DNA of 35,145 nucleotides from RGIG1995 sp045126815 (GTDB taxonomy: Bacteria > Bacillota > Clostridia > Oscillospirales > CAG-272), in NCBI GenBank assembly GCA_045126815.1, contig JBGVPD010000022.1, positions 1 to 35,145 on the forward strand, read 5' to 3'. The notes under the pieces are model-generated. The model saw only the letters and a list, made by a program, of their open reading frames with translations. It had not been told where the DNA came from and made no database searches. The stretch's first letter is position 1; each line of letters opens with the position of its first letter. A program made the translations under genes and the position numbers. Below are positions 1-9,697 of the stretch, one piece after another.

Positions 1-1400
1 TGCAACGCACCATGAACGTTGAAGGGAAATCCCAGATAAAGATAAACGGCAGAACTTTTTCTGCATCAATATTAAAAGAAGCGGCAGGATTGCTGATAAA
101 CATACACGGTCAGCACGACAGTAAATTTTTGCTCGATAATAAGCAACACATAAACCTTTTGGATGCATATTCGGATAACGGAAGTTTAGTTAACGAATAC
201 CGAAAGTATTATGACAAGATGAATGAATTGCATTCAAAGATAAAAGAGACTTTGATAAGCGAGGGAGAAAAAGAGAGACTCACCGAGATATTAAAGTATC
301 AAATAAAAGATATTGACGAAGCAAAGTTAAAGGTTGGCGAAGAAGAAGAGTTACTTGCAAGAGAAAAGGTACTGCGAAACGGTGAATTTATTTCAAAGCA
401 GATAAGGTTTTGTTATAAGGCGCTGTACACCAACGATAAGGGAGTTACGGCATCGACGTTGGCAAGAAAATCTGCAGATGCTCTTAATTCTATATCGGAT
501 GCCATACCGGAGTTAAAAGAATATGCTGATAGGCTTCAGAACTTTGCATACGAAATGGAAGAGATAGCTGTCAGTGCAAAGGAAATGGCAGGAGACATAA
601 GTCTTGATCCGTTAATCGAGCTTAACGAAGTACAGACCAGACTTGACGTTATACACAAGCTGAAGAGAAAATACGGTTCTTCTGTAGAAGAGATACTTGA
701 ATATAGAGAAAAAAGAGCAGAAGAACTTGACAACATAATAAGAAGCGATGACAGAGTACAGGAATATAGAAGAGAGTACGGAGAATACAAGAAAAAGGCA
801 GATGAAATAGCCGAGAAAATAACTGCAAACAGAAAAGTAAATGCAGAAAAGCTTGAAAATAACGTATGTGAATGTCTTGCATTCCTTGAAATGCCAAAGG
901 TAAGATTTAAGGTTGAGGTAACTGAGAGCGAAAAGTATAATCCCAAGGGAAAAGATGAAGTTTGCTTTATGCTTTCGGCAAATATTGGCGAACCTTTAAA
1001 GATGTTATCAAAGATAGCATCGGGCGGAGAGCTTTCAAGAATAATGCTTTCGATAAAGAGTGTACTCAGAGAAAAAGAAAGTACGGGAACAGTAATTTTT
1101 GATGAGGTAGATACCGGTGTATCGGGAAAGACTTCTCAAAAAATAGGTATAAAATTAAAGCAGACGTCGGGAAGCTGTCAGGTTATATGTATTACCCATT
1201 CGGCTCAGATAGCGGCGTTGGCGGATCAACACTTGTATATTTCAAAGGAAGAAGTGTCGGGAAGAGTTGAAACGTCTGTAAGGAATTTGGAAAAAGAGCA
1301 GAGAGTATATGAAATAGCAAGGATAATGGGCGGTCAGGATATCACTGACGTGTTATTGTCAGGTGCAGAAGAATTACTTGAGACGTCAAAGAAATACTAA
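1..1400 (+). CDS. recN: DNA repair protein RecN, 3' portion (N-terminus outside window)
   Basis: RecN is an SMC-like ATPase that acts early in double-strand break repair. The frame is open from the first complete codon at base 3. The ATG at base 12 is internal, because codons before it already read as RecN sequence. The N-terminal Walker A segment lies upstream of the window. Visible are the conserved stretch ending in the GQHDSKFLL motif, a long charged coiled-coil region (about codons 60-290), the ABC signature ASGGELSR near base 1017, the Walker B segment VIFDEVDTGVSG near base 1096 and a switch histidine in CITHSAQ near base 1187. About 466 codons are present; full RecN is usually around 550-570. 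It leads into murB after a 75-bp gap. The family is clear; truncation is only by the window edge. Confidence 0.95.
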   Translation, partial: QRTMNVEGKSQIKINGRTFSASILKEAAGLLINIHGQHDSKFLLDNKQHINLLDAYSDNGSLVNEYRKYYDKMNELHSKIKETLISEGEKERLTEILKYQIKDIDEAKLKVGEEEELLAREKVLRNGEFISKQIRFCYKALYTNDKGVTASTLARKSADALNSISDAIPELKEYADRLQNFAYEMEEIAVSAKEMAGDISLDPLIELNEVQTRLDVIHKLKRKYGSSVEEILEYREKRAEELDNIIRSDDRVQEYRREYGEYKKKADEIAEKITANRKVNAEKLENNVCECLAFLEMPKVRFKVEVTESEKYNPKGKDEVCFMLSANIGEPLKMLSKIASGGELSRIMLSIKSVLREKESTGTVIFDEVDTGVSGKTSQKIGIKLKQTSGSCQVICITHSAQIAALADQHLYISKEEVSGRVETSVRNLEKEQRVYEIARIMGGQDITDVLLSGAEELLETSKKY

Positions 1401-1475
1401 ATTATTTGTAAATTTCTAAAATAATAGACATACAATGGTTGTATACACAATTTTTTTACTAAAGGGGTTATTTTA

Positions 1476-2384
1476 ATGTCAAAACGTTCTAATTTAGAGC
1501 AGTTTATGAAAGAATGCGCATCTCTTGATTATGAAGTTAACGTAAAATTGTCGGCACATTCTACTTTTAAGGTAGGCGGATATGCGGATTACGTTGCTTT
1601 TCCGAAGAGTGAGAGTGCGCTGTGCGCGTTAGTTGATTATTTACACGAAGAAAATATAAAGTACTGTGTTGTAGGTAACGGAAGCAATCTTTTATTTGCC
1701 GATGAAGGCTATAGGGGAGTTGTTGTCGTAACGACACATTTAAAGAAGGTAAGAAAGACGAGAAATACTCTTTATGCAGAGTGCGGAGCATCTCTTACAA
1801 GTTTAGCATTGTACGCGCAGAAGAACGGTTTATCGGGACTTGAATTTGCATACGGTATACCGGGGACTGTGGGCGGCGCTGTATATATGAATGCGGGAGC
1901 TTACGGTGGAGAGATAAAAGACGTATTGCAGAAGAGCGCTTACTTTGACGTAAATATTGATAAAAGATGCGAATTATATAAAGCAGGTCACAAATTTGGA
2001 TACAGAACGAGTGTATACGACTCAAACGATCACGTTATTTTATCGGCTGCATTTGAGTTAACGCCCGACGATCCACAAGAGATAAAGAAGAGAATGGACG
2101 GCTTTATGGCGGCGAGAAAAGAAAAACAGCCGCTTGAATATCCGAGTGCGGGAAGCACGTTTAAGCGATGCGAGGGACACTATACTGCCCAAATGATAGA
2201 TGAAGCGGGACTTAAGGGATTAAGTGTGGGTGACGCACAAGTGTCCGAAAAACACGCAGGTTTTGTAATAAACAAGGGTGCGGCTACGTCAAAGGATATT
2301 AAAGAACTTGTATCCATAATTAAGCAAAAGATAAAAGAGAAATTTGACGTTGATATAGTTGAAGAGATAAAGTATATCGATTAA
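1476..2384 (+). CDS. murB: UDP-N-acetylenolpyruvoylglucosamine reductase MurB
   Basis: MurB is the cytoplasmic FAD enzyme that reduces UDP-GlcNAc-enolpyruvate to UDP-MurNAc for peptidoglycan synthesis. The 302-residue length is normal for the compact (type II) enzyme. FAD-binding motifs are visible: VGNGSNLLF near residue 66 and the YGIPGTVGGAVYMNAGAYGG block near residues 125-145. The substrate/catalytic motif YPSAGSTFKR has its serine at residue 227, and the C-terminus carries VGDAQVSEKHAGFVIN. The ATG is preceded by AAAGGGG, about 10 bases upstream. whiA starts 27 bases after the stop, so the two are probably co-transcribed; murB close to whiA is a common Firmicute arrangement. Confidence 0.97.
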   Translation: MSKRSNLEQFMKECASLDYEVNVKLSAHSTFKVGGYADYVAFPKSESALCALVDYLHEENIKYCVVGNGSNLLFADEGYRGVVVVTTHLKKVRKTRNTLYAECGASLTSLALYAQKNGLSGLEFAYGIPGTVGGAVYMNAGAYGGEIKDVLQKSAYFDVNIDKRCELYKAGHKFGYRTSVYDSNDHVILSAAFELTPDDPQEIKKRMDGFMAARKEKQPLEYPSAGSTFKRCEGHYTAQMIDEAGLKGLSVGDAQVSEKHAGFVINKGAATSKDIKELVSIIKQKIKEKFDVDIVEEIKYID

Positions 2385-2411
2385 GTTTACAGCAAGAGAC
2401 AGGAGATATAA

Positions 2412-3164
2412 ATGTCGTATTCAAGTGAGCTGAAAAAGACGCTCAAAGAAATCAGCATGAAGAAAAAATGTTGCAGAAGAGCGTTTTTTTACGGTGAAAT
2501 GTTGTTTCTTCCCGAGAATAAGCGGGAGAAGGATATAGATTGGCAGAAGTTCGGATATGAAAATGAAAGTGAAATGACCGAAATTTTGCGTGAAAACTTT
2601 AAATGCCCATCGTGCAGAAACAGTTTTTTAAGAGGTGTATTCTGTTCGGTGGGGACAGTATCCGATCCGCAAAAATCTTTTCATTTTGAGATAAAGGTAC
2701 GAAAGAAAGAATTGGCAGATGCTTTATACGAATTTATAGCTGAAAACTGCCTTGAAATGAAAAGAACCAAACGCGGAGACGTTTATTCGTTGTATTTAAA
2801 AAAGGGCGACGACATTGAAGATATAATGCACTATATGGGAGCGGGAAAAGAGGCTTTTGAGGTCGCAAACGAAAAGATAAAGAGAGATTTCGCAAATATA
2901 GCAAACAGAAGAAATAATTTTGAACTTGGTAATTTGGGAAAGACGATTTCGGCATCGGGAGAGACTATCGATGCCATAAAATTGCTTATAAAAAAAGGAA
3001 AATTGTCAAAACTTCCGAAAGGCCTTGCCGAGACAGCGCAGCTGAGAGTGGACAACCCTTTTGCAAATCTTGAGGAGTTGGCATCTTTACATTCTGACAG
3101 AATATCAAAGTCAGGGGTAAATCATAGACTAAAGAAACTTATAGAGTTATCGGAAGAAGATTAA
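2412..3164 (+). CDS. whiA: Sporulation/division transcription factor WhiA, unusually short form
   Basis: WhiA is a DNA-binding protein with a degenerate LAGLIDADG-like domain and a C-terminal helix-turn-helix. It is found across Gram-positive bacteria and affects division or sporulation. Here the start (SSELKKTL, then KKCCRRAFFYGEMLF at residues 17-31) matches the opening of the first LAGLIDADG repeat. The second repeat begins at CRNSFLRGVF with VGTVSDPQKSFHFEI (about residues 72-97). The C-terminal block LRVDNPFANLEELASLHSD followed by ISKSGVNHRLKKL is diagnostic. Total length is 250 residues against roughly 300-320 usually. The missing part is most of the first repeat, which is reduced to about 35 unrelated residues. 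There is no frameshift, and AGGAGA precedes the ATG. The gene sits between murB and dnaE. Confidence 0.9.
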   Translation: MSYSSELKKTLKEISMKKKCCRRAFFYGEMLFLPENKREKDIDWQKFGYENESEMTEILRENFKCPSCRNSFLRGVFCSVGTVSDPQKSFHFEIKVRKKELADALYEFIAENCLEMKRTKRGDVYSLYLKKGDDIEDIMHYMGAGKEAFEVANEKIKRDFANIANRRNNFELGNLGKTISASGETIDAIKLLIKKGKLSKLPKGLAETAQLRVDNPFANLEELASLHSDRISKSGVNHRLKKLIELSEED

Positions 3165-3192
3165 GATTTTAGAACAGTAAGGAGGCGCCTAA

Positions 3193-6100
3193 ATGAATAA
3201 CTTTGTACATTTGCATTTACATTCGGAATACAGTTTACTTGACGGCGCCTGTCGTATAACCGACATACCAAAGATGGCAAAGGAAATGGGACATAATGCC
3301 GTTGCAATAACCGATCACGGAGCTATGTACGGCGTCGTTGATTTCTATAGAGCTTGTAAGGCGAACGATATAAAGCCAATAATCGGTTGTGAGGTATATG
3401 TTGCATCGAGGTCGCGTTATGATAAGGAATATTTAAAGGACAGCGAGTATAACCACTTAATATTGCTTGTAAAGAACGAGACGGGGTATAAAAATCTTAT
3501 ATATATGGTATCAAAGGCTTTTGAAGAGGGATTTTATTCGAAGCCGAGAATTGATAACGATTTGTTGGAAGAGCACAGCGAGGGGCTTATAGCTTTATCG
3601 GCTTGTATAGCGGGTACCATTCCCAGAATGATACTGAAAAATGACTACGTTTCAGCTTTAGAATATGCCAAGAAGCTGGATAGCTTGTTTGGAAGAGGTA
3701 ATTTTTATCTTGAATTGCAAGATCACGGGATCGAGGCAGAAAAAGAGGTAAGAATAGGATTAAAGAAAATCCATGATGAAACGGGGATACCTTTTGCGGC
3801 TACAAACGATGTACATTATTTGAGGAAAAAAGACGCAAATACTCAAGCGGTTTTGATGTGTTTGCAGATGAATACGACAGTAAGCGAAGGCAGACCGTTA
3901 GGTTTTGAGACGGATGACTTTTATTATAAGAGCACCGAAGAAATGGAAGTACTGTTTTCCGATTATGAAGATGCTTTAATAAACACTCAAAGAATTGCAG
4001 ATATGTGCAATTTTGATTTTGAATTTACTAAGACTTATCTTCCAAAATATATACCTGAAGATAAAAGCGATCCTAAACAGTATTTGAAAAACTTGGCGTA
4101 TAAAGGTTTTGAAAATAAGATAAAAAAGGGACAGATAATATTTACGGAAAGCCATACGGAGCAAGAGTACAGAGAAAGAATGGAGTATGAATTATCCGTT
4201 ATAACCGAAATGGGTTATGCTGAATATTATCTAATCGTATGGGATTTTGTGAATTATGCGAAGAGCCATCAAATACCCACCGGTCCCGGAAGAGGATCGG
4301 GCGCGGGAAGCTTGATTGCATATCTTATAGGAATAACCGAAATAGATTCTATAAAACACAGTTTGCTGTTTGAAAGATTTTTAAATCCCGAAAGGGTAAG
4401 TATGCCGGATTTCGATATAGATTTCAGTGATGAAAAAAGAGATATGGTATACGATTACGTTTCGTCGAAGTACGGAAAAGAGCACGTATCACACATAATT
4501 ACATTCGGAACGTTGGCGGCGAGAGCTTGTGTCAGAGACGTAGGACGAGCTATGGGAATGTCATATAACAGCGTTTCCAGAGTAGCAGAAGCAGTACCGC
4601 AGAGGATAGTTGTTAAAAACGAGGACGGAACGACAGAAAATATAAATAAAGTAACTTTGGATATGGCGCTCAAAACTGAAAAGTTGAGAGAAATGTATGA
4701 CAACGAGCCGGAAGCACGGAAACTTATAGATACTGCAAGAGCGTTAGAAGGAATGCCAAGACACGCATCAACCCACGCGGCAGGTGTTGTTATAACGGAT
4801 GATCCTGTGTACGAATACGTTCCGATGGCGGTAACTAAGGGGGCACTTGTTACCCAGTTTGATATGAATACGGTTGCTGATCTGGGACTGTTGAAATTTG
4901 ACTTTTTGGGACTGCGTTTTTTGACGGTAATAGAAAATACTGTCAAGCAGATAAAAAAGACGAACCCTGATTTTGATATAGAATGTATACCGATAGATGA
5001 TAAGCCGACATATAAGATGATATCGGACGGAGATACGGTAGGACTGTTTCAGATTGAAAGTCAGGGAATGAGAAGTAAGCTAGTTCACTTAAAACCTGAA
5101 ACGTTATCCGATATAATGGCGTCTATAGCGTTGTACAGACCGGGACCTATGAACTCTATAGGAAAGTATATAGAGAACAAGAAAAACAGAGAGCAAATTG
5201 ATTATAAGATTGAATTAATAAAGCCGATACTTGAAGAAACGTTTGGTTGTGTTGTGTATCAGGAGCAGGTAATGCAGATATTCAGGACGATAGCGGATTA
5301 TTCGTTTGGACAGGCAGATATTATAAGAAAAGCTATGTCCAAAAAACAGTCGGGCAAAATAGAGAAGGAAAAAGATACTTTTCTTTTAAAGGCAAAGGAA
5401 AAGGGCATAGATTACAATGCGGCTTTAGAGCTTTTTGAAGAGCTCGTAGGATTTTGCAAGTATGCGTTTAATAAGAGTCATGCGGCATCTTACGCTCTTG
5501 TAACGTACAGAACAGCGTATTTGAAGTGTCATTATCCTAAGGAATATATGGCATCACTGTTGACTTCGGTAATCGGAGATGAAGATAAGATAGCTTTATA
5601 TGCTGATGACTGTAAGAGAATGGGAATAGAGTTGTTACCGCCTGATATAAACGAGAGCTACGGTTATTTCAGGGTGGTAGGAAACAATATAAGATTTGCT
5701 TTACTTGCTATGAAAAACGTTGGCAGAACTTTTGTTGAAGACGTGATAAATGAGCGTAAACAGGGCAAGTTTGCCTCGTTTGAAGAATTTGTAAACCGTA
5801 TGCGAGAGGCAGATTTAAACAAGAGACAGATAGAGTCTCTGATAAAGGGCGGCTGCTTTGACTATACGAACGTGTACCGTTCTCAGCTTATGGCTGTTTA
5901 TGAAAAGATAATAGACAGTGTATCCGAAAGTAACCGAAGAAATGCAGTAGGACAGCTTGATTTCTTTTCTGTTGATGCCGAAAGCGGAAGCGAAAGAGAA
6001 AACTCGTATAAATATCCCGATATAGGCGAATACAGCGCAAAAGAAAAGCTTATATTTGAAAAAGAATGCGTAGGTTTTTATTTTTCGGGTAACTTGCTTG

Positions 6101-6753
6101 ATAATTACTCAAATCATGCTAAATCACTTAAGTCCGTGTCGATCAAGAGGATAGTTGATTCGTTTGATAAAACAGATGGCGACGATGTAAGCGAGGGCAC
6201 AAAAGAGTTTAAGGACAGGCAGAGAGTATGGGTAAGCGGAGTAATAACCAAGATAGTTGATAAGACTACTCGAAAGGGCGACAAGATGTGTTTTGTTACC
6301 CTTGAGGATAAGAATAACAGAATTGAATTTATAGTATTTTCATCTGTTCTTGAGGAATACGGATATATGTTGACAACTGATAATATAGTTGGTATATACG
6401 GTGAAATTTCCGCAAGGGGCGAGAATGAAGTTAAGATAATTATGCAAAAGGCTGAGGTTTTGAAGACAAACGAGGTGTTTGGTGATTATCAAGAGGAAAA
6501 AGTAGCTTCAAAAGATCCCGAAAAGAGACAAGAGGAAAAAACTTTGTATCTTAAAGTTCCCAATATGGATTGCAGAGAGTTCAAACAGGCTTTGAATTTG
6601 CTTGAAATATTTGAGGGAAAAACTAGAGTTGTTTTTTACGATGCACAAAATAAGAAATATATTGCCGCAAACGGCAGAAGCGTTGAACTGTCGGAAAAGG
6701 TTTATGGCTTTTTTGTATCGCTTTTAGGCAAGGAAAACGTAATAATAAAATAA
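3193..6753 (+). CDS. dnaE: DNA polymerase III alpha subunit DnaE
   Basis: This is a replicative C-family polymerase. In Firmicutes DnaE works alongside PolC, extending primers at the fork. The PHP domain opens the protein (FVHLHLHSEYSLLDG). The palm carries the catalytic aspartates in PDFDIDFSD (D408 and D410) and the third in KFDFLGL (D570). RHASTHAAGVVI and the finger motif ALYRPGPMNSIG follow, and an OB-fold segment lies near residues 1010-1060 (VWVSGVITKIV). At 1186 residues it is full length for this type. No exonuclease insertion is seen, so it is DnaE and not PolC. A strong AAGGAGG sits just upstream of the ATG. It starts 28 bases after whiA and ends the housekeeping run; the next gene has its own promoter. 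Confidence 0.98.
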   Translation: MNNFVHLHLHSEYSLLDGACRITDIPKMAKEMGHNAVAITDHGAMYGVVDFYRACKANDIKPIIGCEVYVASRSRYDKEYLKDSEYNHLILLVKNETGYKNLIYMVSKAFEEGFYSKPRIDNDLLEEHSEGLIALSACIAGTIPRMILKNDYVSALEYAKKLDSLFGRGNFYLELQDHGIEAEKEVRIGLKKIHDETGIPFAATNDVHYLRKKDANTQAVLMCLQMNTTVSEGRPLGFETDDFYYKSTEEMEVLFSDYEDALINTQRIADMCNFDFEFTKTYLPKYIPEDKSDPKQYLKNLAYKGFENKIKKGQIIFTESHTEQEYRERMEYELSVITEMGYAEYYLIVWDFVNYAKSHQIPTGPGRGSGAGSLIAYLIGITEIDSIKHSLLFERFLNPERVSMPDFDIDFSDEKRDMVYDYVSSKYGKEHVSHIITFGTLAARACVRDVGRAMGMSYNSVSRVAEAVPQRIVVKNEDGTTENINKVTLDMALKTEKLREMYDNEPEARKLIDTARALEGMPRHASTHAAGVVITDDPVYEYVPMAVTKGALVTQFDMNTVADLGLLKFDFLGLRFLTVIENTVKQIKKTNPDFDIECIPIDDKPTYKMISDGDTVGLFQIESQGMRSKLVHLKPETLSDIMASIALYRPGPMNSIGKYIENKKNREQIDYKIELIKPILEETFGCVVYQEQVMQIFRTIADYSFGQADIIRKAMSKKQSGKIEKEKDTFLLKAKEKGIDYNAALELFEELVGFCKYAFNKSHAASYALVTYRTAYLKCHYPKEYMASLLTSVIGDEDKIALYADDCKRMGIELLPPDINESYGYFRVVGNNIRFALLAMKNVGRTFVEDVINERKQGKFASFEEFVNRMREADLNKRQIESLIKGGCFDYTNVYRSQLMAVYEKIIDSVSESNRRNAVGQLDFFSVDAESGSERENSYKYPDIGEYSAKEKLIFEKECVGFYFSGNLLDNYSNHAKSLKSVSIKRIVDSFDKTDGDDVSEGTKEFKDRQRVWVSGVITKIVDKTTRKGDKMCFVTLEDKNNRIEFIVFSSVLEEYGYMLTTDNIVGIYGEISARGENEVKIIMQKAEVLKTNEVFGDYQEEKVASKDPEKRQEEKTLYLKVPNMDCREFKQALNLLEIFEGKTRVVFYDAQNKKYIAANGRSVELSEKVYGFFVSLLGKENVIIK

Positions 6754-6797
6754 TTTTGCATAAATTTCAGTAAATTAACAACAAATTTATAATTTTG

Positions 6798-6806
6798 TGT
6801 TATAAT
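6798..6806 (+). promoter_or_regulatory. Extended -10 promoter for the penicillin-binding protein gene
   Basis: TGTTATAAT is a perfect extended -10 (TGN-TATAAT) in the AT-rich gap after dnaE, about 75 bases before the PBP start. No good -35 hexamer stands at 17 bases; TTAACA lies 20 bases upstream. The extended -10 may compensate. It implies that the PBP gene is not simply part of the dnaE operon. Confidence 0.6.
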
Positions 6807-6879
6807 AAGCAATAATTATATAAATATAGGCGTTATAGTAATTACAGAATATTTGTCCTAAATAAAACGGAGGATAAAG

Positions 6880-9639
6880 ATGGAGTATAATAAAGAACCT
6901 AAAAAGAATGTTGGATCTGTCGGTAAGAATGAAGCTGAAAAGAAGAAGTTACCGAAGGATAAGACACAATTAAAGGTTGAAAAGTACAAAAACAGAAAAG
7001 AAAAGAAAAAGGAAAAAGGCCCGAAAGAGAGAAGTGTTTTATCTAGGGTTTTGTCCACTATTGCAGTTGTTCTGCTTTCTTTGTTGTTGATAGCTTTTAT
7101 TACGGGAACTATCGTTGTCGGCGCTTTTGCTATATACATTAAGAACTACATCGATCCTGTAATAGAAGATTTTGATATGATATCGACCGAACAGAAGCTG
7201 TCATCCAAGATATACTATATGGATTACGAGGACAGAGAGAACCGTGTCGGAACACCTGTGGAGATCGAGGGTGAACGTTTGTACGGTTCGGAGAATCGTA
7301 TATGGGTAAGCTACAGCGATATGCCTTCGTACTTGTATGAGGCATTCATATCGATTGAAGACGAAAGATTCTGGACGCACGACGGTGTTGACTGGAAGAG
7401 AACTTTGGGGGCTACGTTTTACTTCTTTACGGGCGGAGACCATTACGGCGGTTCGACGATAACCCAACAGCTTATAAAGAACTTAACAGGTGATAAAGAC
7501 GTAAGAATACAGCGTAAACTTCAAGAAATAATGAGAGCATTATATCTTGACAAGACGAAGGATAAGACAGAAATTTTGGAATTGTATCTTAATACCATAT
7601 ATCTGTCACAGGGTTGTTACGGTGTTCAGGCGGCGGCCAACGTATACTTCGGAAAGGACGTTAGCGAACTGACACTGGTCGAGTGCGCAGCATTGGCGTC
7701 AATAACACAGGCACCGACAAAATGGGATCCCATACAGAATCCTGAAAACAATAAAGAACGAAGAGACACTGTTCTTTGGAAGATGCACGAACTTGGAAAA
7801 ATAACTTACAGCGAGTATCAGGAAGCGATCAATACCGAGCTTAAGCTTGTAAATTATAAGGGTGATCTTGAAAGCGGAGAGCCGAGTGAGAATACGGAAG
7901 AATATAACACTTGGTATACTGATGCTGTAATCAGATCTGTAATTGAACGTCTTATGGAAGAAAGAGGTTATCCTGAAAACCTTGCATACAATATGATCTA
8001 TTCGGGCGGTTTGAAGATATATACCGTAATGGATCCCGATATTCAGGCGGCGCTTGATAAGGTATACGTTGAAAACAGCGCAGTGTTCCAGGATAACAAT
8101 CTACCGGGAATAGTAAAACCTGAGTCGTCAATGGTAATAATCCATCCCACAACGGGAGACGTACTTGGAATTGCCGGCGGCAGAGGTGAAAAGCAGGGAA
8201 ATTTGGTGTTGAACTATGCAACACAGACCACACGTTCACCCGGTTCGTCAATAAAACCCGTAACGGTTTACGCTCCCGCGCTTGAAGCAGGACTTATAAC
8301 GTACGGTAAAGTATACGACGACGTTCCGGTAAACTTTGAAATAAGAAACACAGGTTGGCCGGGTAACTTGCCCACAAGATATGACGGCTTAACTAACATA
8401 AACTATGCAATTCAGGTATCAAAGAATACGATAGCGGTAAGAGTACTTCAGGACCTTACTTGCGAAGCATCGTTTGACTTTGCAAAGAATAAACTCAATA
8501 TGCACAGTATGATTGAAAGTTTGCAGCTTTCAAACGGAGAATGGATATCTGATAAAGGTTTGGCGGCATTGGCTCTTGGTGAAATGAACTACGGTGTTAC
8601 AAACCTTGAGATAACTGCAGCATATACTATGTTTACAAACAAAGGCGTATATACACAACCCAGACTATATACGCAGGTTCTTGATAACGATGACAACGTT
8701 GTTTTGGGAGATACGTACCAAAGAAACATTGTTTTGAGTGAGCAGAATGCAAGTATTATGACGAAGATGCTTAAGAACGTTGTTGATTACGGTACGGCAG
8801 CTTCGATAAAGCTTAAGAGTAAGGTAAACGTTGCAGGAAAGACGGGTACTACGAACAGTGACCACGACAGATGGTTTATAGGATATACTCCATACTTGTT
8901 GGGCGGTGTATGGTACGGATATGCAGAACCTGACAGTCTTTCGAGAGTTGTCGGAAACCCTGCAGCAAATATATGGGATGAGGTTATGACTATAGCCCAT
9001 GAAAAAATATTTGCAGAAACAGCGGAAAAAGGCGAAAAGGTAAAGACGTTTGAAGAAGCAAACAACGTATATATGAGAACCGTGTGCAAGGATTCGGGTA
9101 AATTTATGACCGAAGCTTGTAGAAGTGATCCGCGTGGATACAGAGGAATTACCGCATATTATGCGGCAGGAACACTTCCTACGCAGTTCTGTGACGTACA
9201 CGTGCTCGTTGAATACGATACAAAGACGAAGGCAATAGCAAACGACGGATGTAATCCGAAAGACGTAAAGAAGGTAGGACTTCTTAATATAACTGACAGA
9301 AACTTCCCGAGACAGATTACAGTAATCGACGCGGAATATACGACGCGTACATTGGCTTCAGGAGTTGAGCCTTCAAGCAATAACCGTTTGCCGTTCTATG
9401 CCAACGGTTTGGGAGGAAAATTTTCGGGTATATCGGGCAACAAGGTCCATTACAACCACGCTTGTTATGAACATTTTAAGAATCCTTACGTAGCGGAAAC
9501 GACGACACAGGAGATTGTAACAACTGAGCCGCCGAAACCAACTGACGAAACGACAGGAGGTAAGGAATCGACCGCAAGCGGAACGAATCCGACCGGAACG
9601 ACGTCTCCCGGAGGAACACCTCCACCGGATAATACCTGA
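6880..9639 (+). CDS. Class A penicillin-binding protein (transglycosylase/transpeptidase), PBP1A-like
   Basis: This is a bifunctional membrane enzyme that polymerises lipid II and cross-links peptidoglycan outside the cell. A lysine-rich cytoplasmic tail (1-48) precedes one membrane anchor (about 50-85). The GT51 domain has catalytic Glu160 in SIEDERFWTHDGVD, GGSTITQQLIKNL and LELYLNTIYLSQGCYG. The transpeptidase domain has SSIK (Ser456, Lys459), SKN (514-516) and KTGT (654-657). The last roughly 40 residues are a Thr/Pro/Gly/Ser-rich low-complexity tail, as in many Firmicute PBPs. At 919 residues it is a normal large class A PBP. AACGGAGGATAAAG supplies the ribosome binding site. It has its own promoter and a downstream hairpin terminator. 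The family is certain; the exact orthologue name (ponA or pbpF type) is not. Confidence 0.95.
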   Translation: MEYNKEPKKNVGSVGKNEAEKKKLPKDKTQLKVEKYKNRKEKKKEKGPKERSVLSRVLSTIAVVLLSLLLIAFITGTIVVGAFAIYIKNYIDPVIEDFDMISTEQKLSSKIYYMDYEDRENRVGTPVEIEGERLYGSENRIWVSYSDMPSYLYEAFISIEDERFWTHDGVDWKRTLGATFYFFTGGDHYGGSTITQQLIKNLTGDKDVRIQRKLQEIMRALYLDKTKDKTEILELYLNTIYLSQGCYGVQAAANVYFGKDVSELTLVECAALASITQAPTKWDPIQNPENNKERRDTVLWKMHELGKITYSEYQEAINTELKLVNYKGDLESGEPSENTEEYNTWYTDAVIRSVIERLMEERGYPENLAYNMIYSGGLKIYTVMDPDIQAALDKVYVENSAVFQDNNLPGIVKPESSMVIIHPTTGDVLGIAGGRGEKQGNLVLNYATQTTRSPGSSIKPVTVYAPALEAGLITYGKVYDDVPVNFEIRNTGWPGNLPTRYDGLTNINYAIQVSKNTIAVRVLQDLTCEASFDFAKNKLNMHSMIESLQLSNGEWISDKGLAALALGEMNYGVTNLEITAAYTMFTNKGVYTQPRLYTQVLDNDDNVVLGDTYQRNIVLSEQNASIMTKMLKNVVDYGTAASIKLKSKVNVAGKTGTTNSDHDRWFIGYTPYLLGGVWYGYAEPDSLSRVVGNPAANIWDEVMTIAHEKIFAETAEKGEKVKTFEEANNVYMRTVCKDSGKFMTEACRSDPRGYRGITAYYAAGTLPTQFCDVHVLVEYDTKTKAIANDGCNPKDVKKVGLLNITDRNFPRQITVIDAEYTTRTLASGVEPSSNNRLPFYANGLGGKFSGISGNKVHYNHACYEHFKNPYVAETTTQEIVTTEPPKPTDETTGGKESTASGTNPTGTTSPGGTPPPDNT

Positions 9640-9663
9640 TAAATATTCAGAATAAAAATAAAG

Positions 9664-9694
9664 ATCACCTCATATAGTTTTATGGGGTGATTTT
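9664..9694 (+). terminator. Hairpin after the PBP gene, overlapping the tspO ribosome binding site
   Basis: ATCACCTCAT and ATGGGGTGAT form a 10-bp stem with one G-T wobble and an 8-base loop, followed by TTTTATTTT. It has the form of a rho-independent terminator for the PBP gene. The 3' arm contains GGGGTGA, which is also the only Shine-Dalgarno sequence for tspO. Confidence 0.7.
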
Positions 9695-9697
9695 ATT

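Noticed and set aside
1..1400. recN as a truncated gene or pseudogene
   Set aside because: Codons before the first ATG are still RecN-like, so the missing N-terminus is due to the window edge.
1401..1475. Possible hairpin (ATACAA/TTGTAT) and TACAAT box between recN and murB
   Set aside because: The stem is only 6 bp of AT-rich sequence and the best -35 is 19 bases away; too weak to call a terminator or promoter.
4455..4946. 163-codon minus-strand open frame
   Set aside because: It is opposite the catalytic core of dnaE, where the sense strand is strongly conserved.
8665..9201. 178-codon minus-strand open frame
   Set aside because: It lies wholly opposite the transpeptidase domain of the PBP, has no ribosome binding site and has a composition unlike a real protein.
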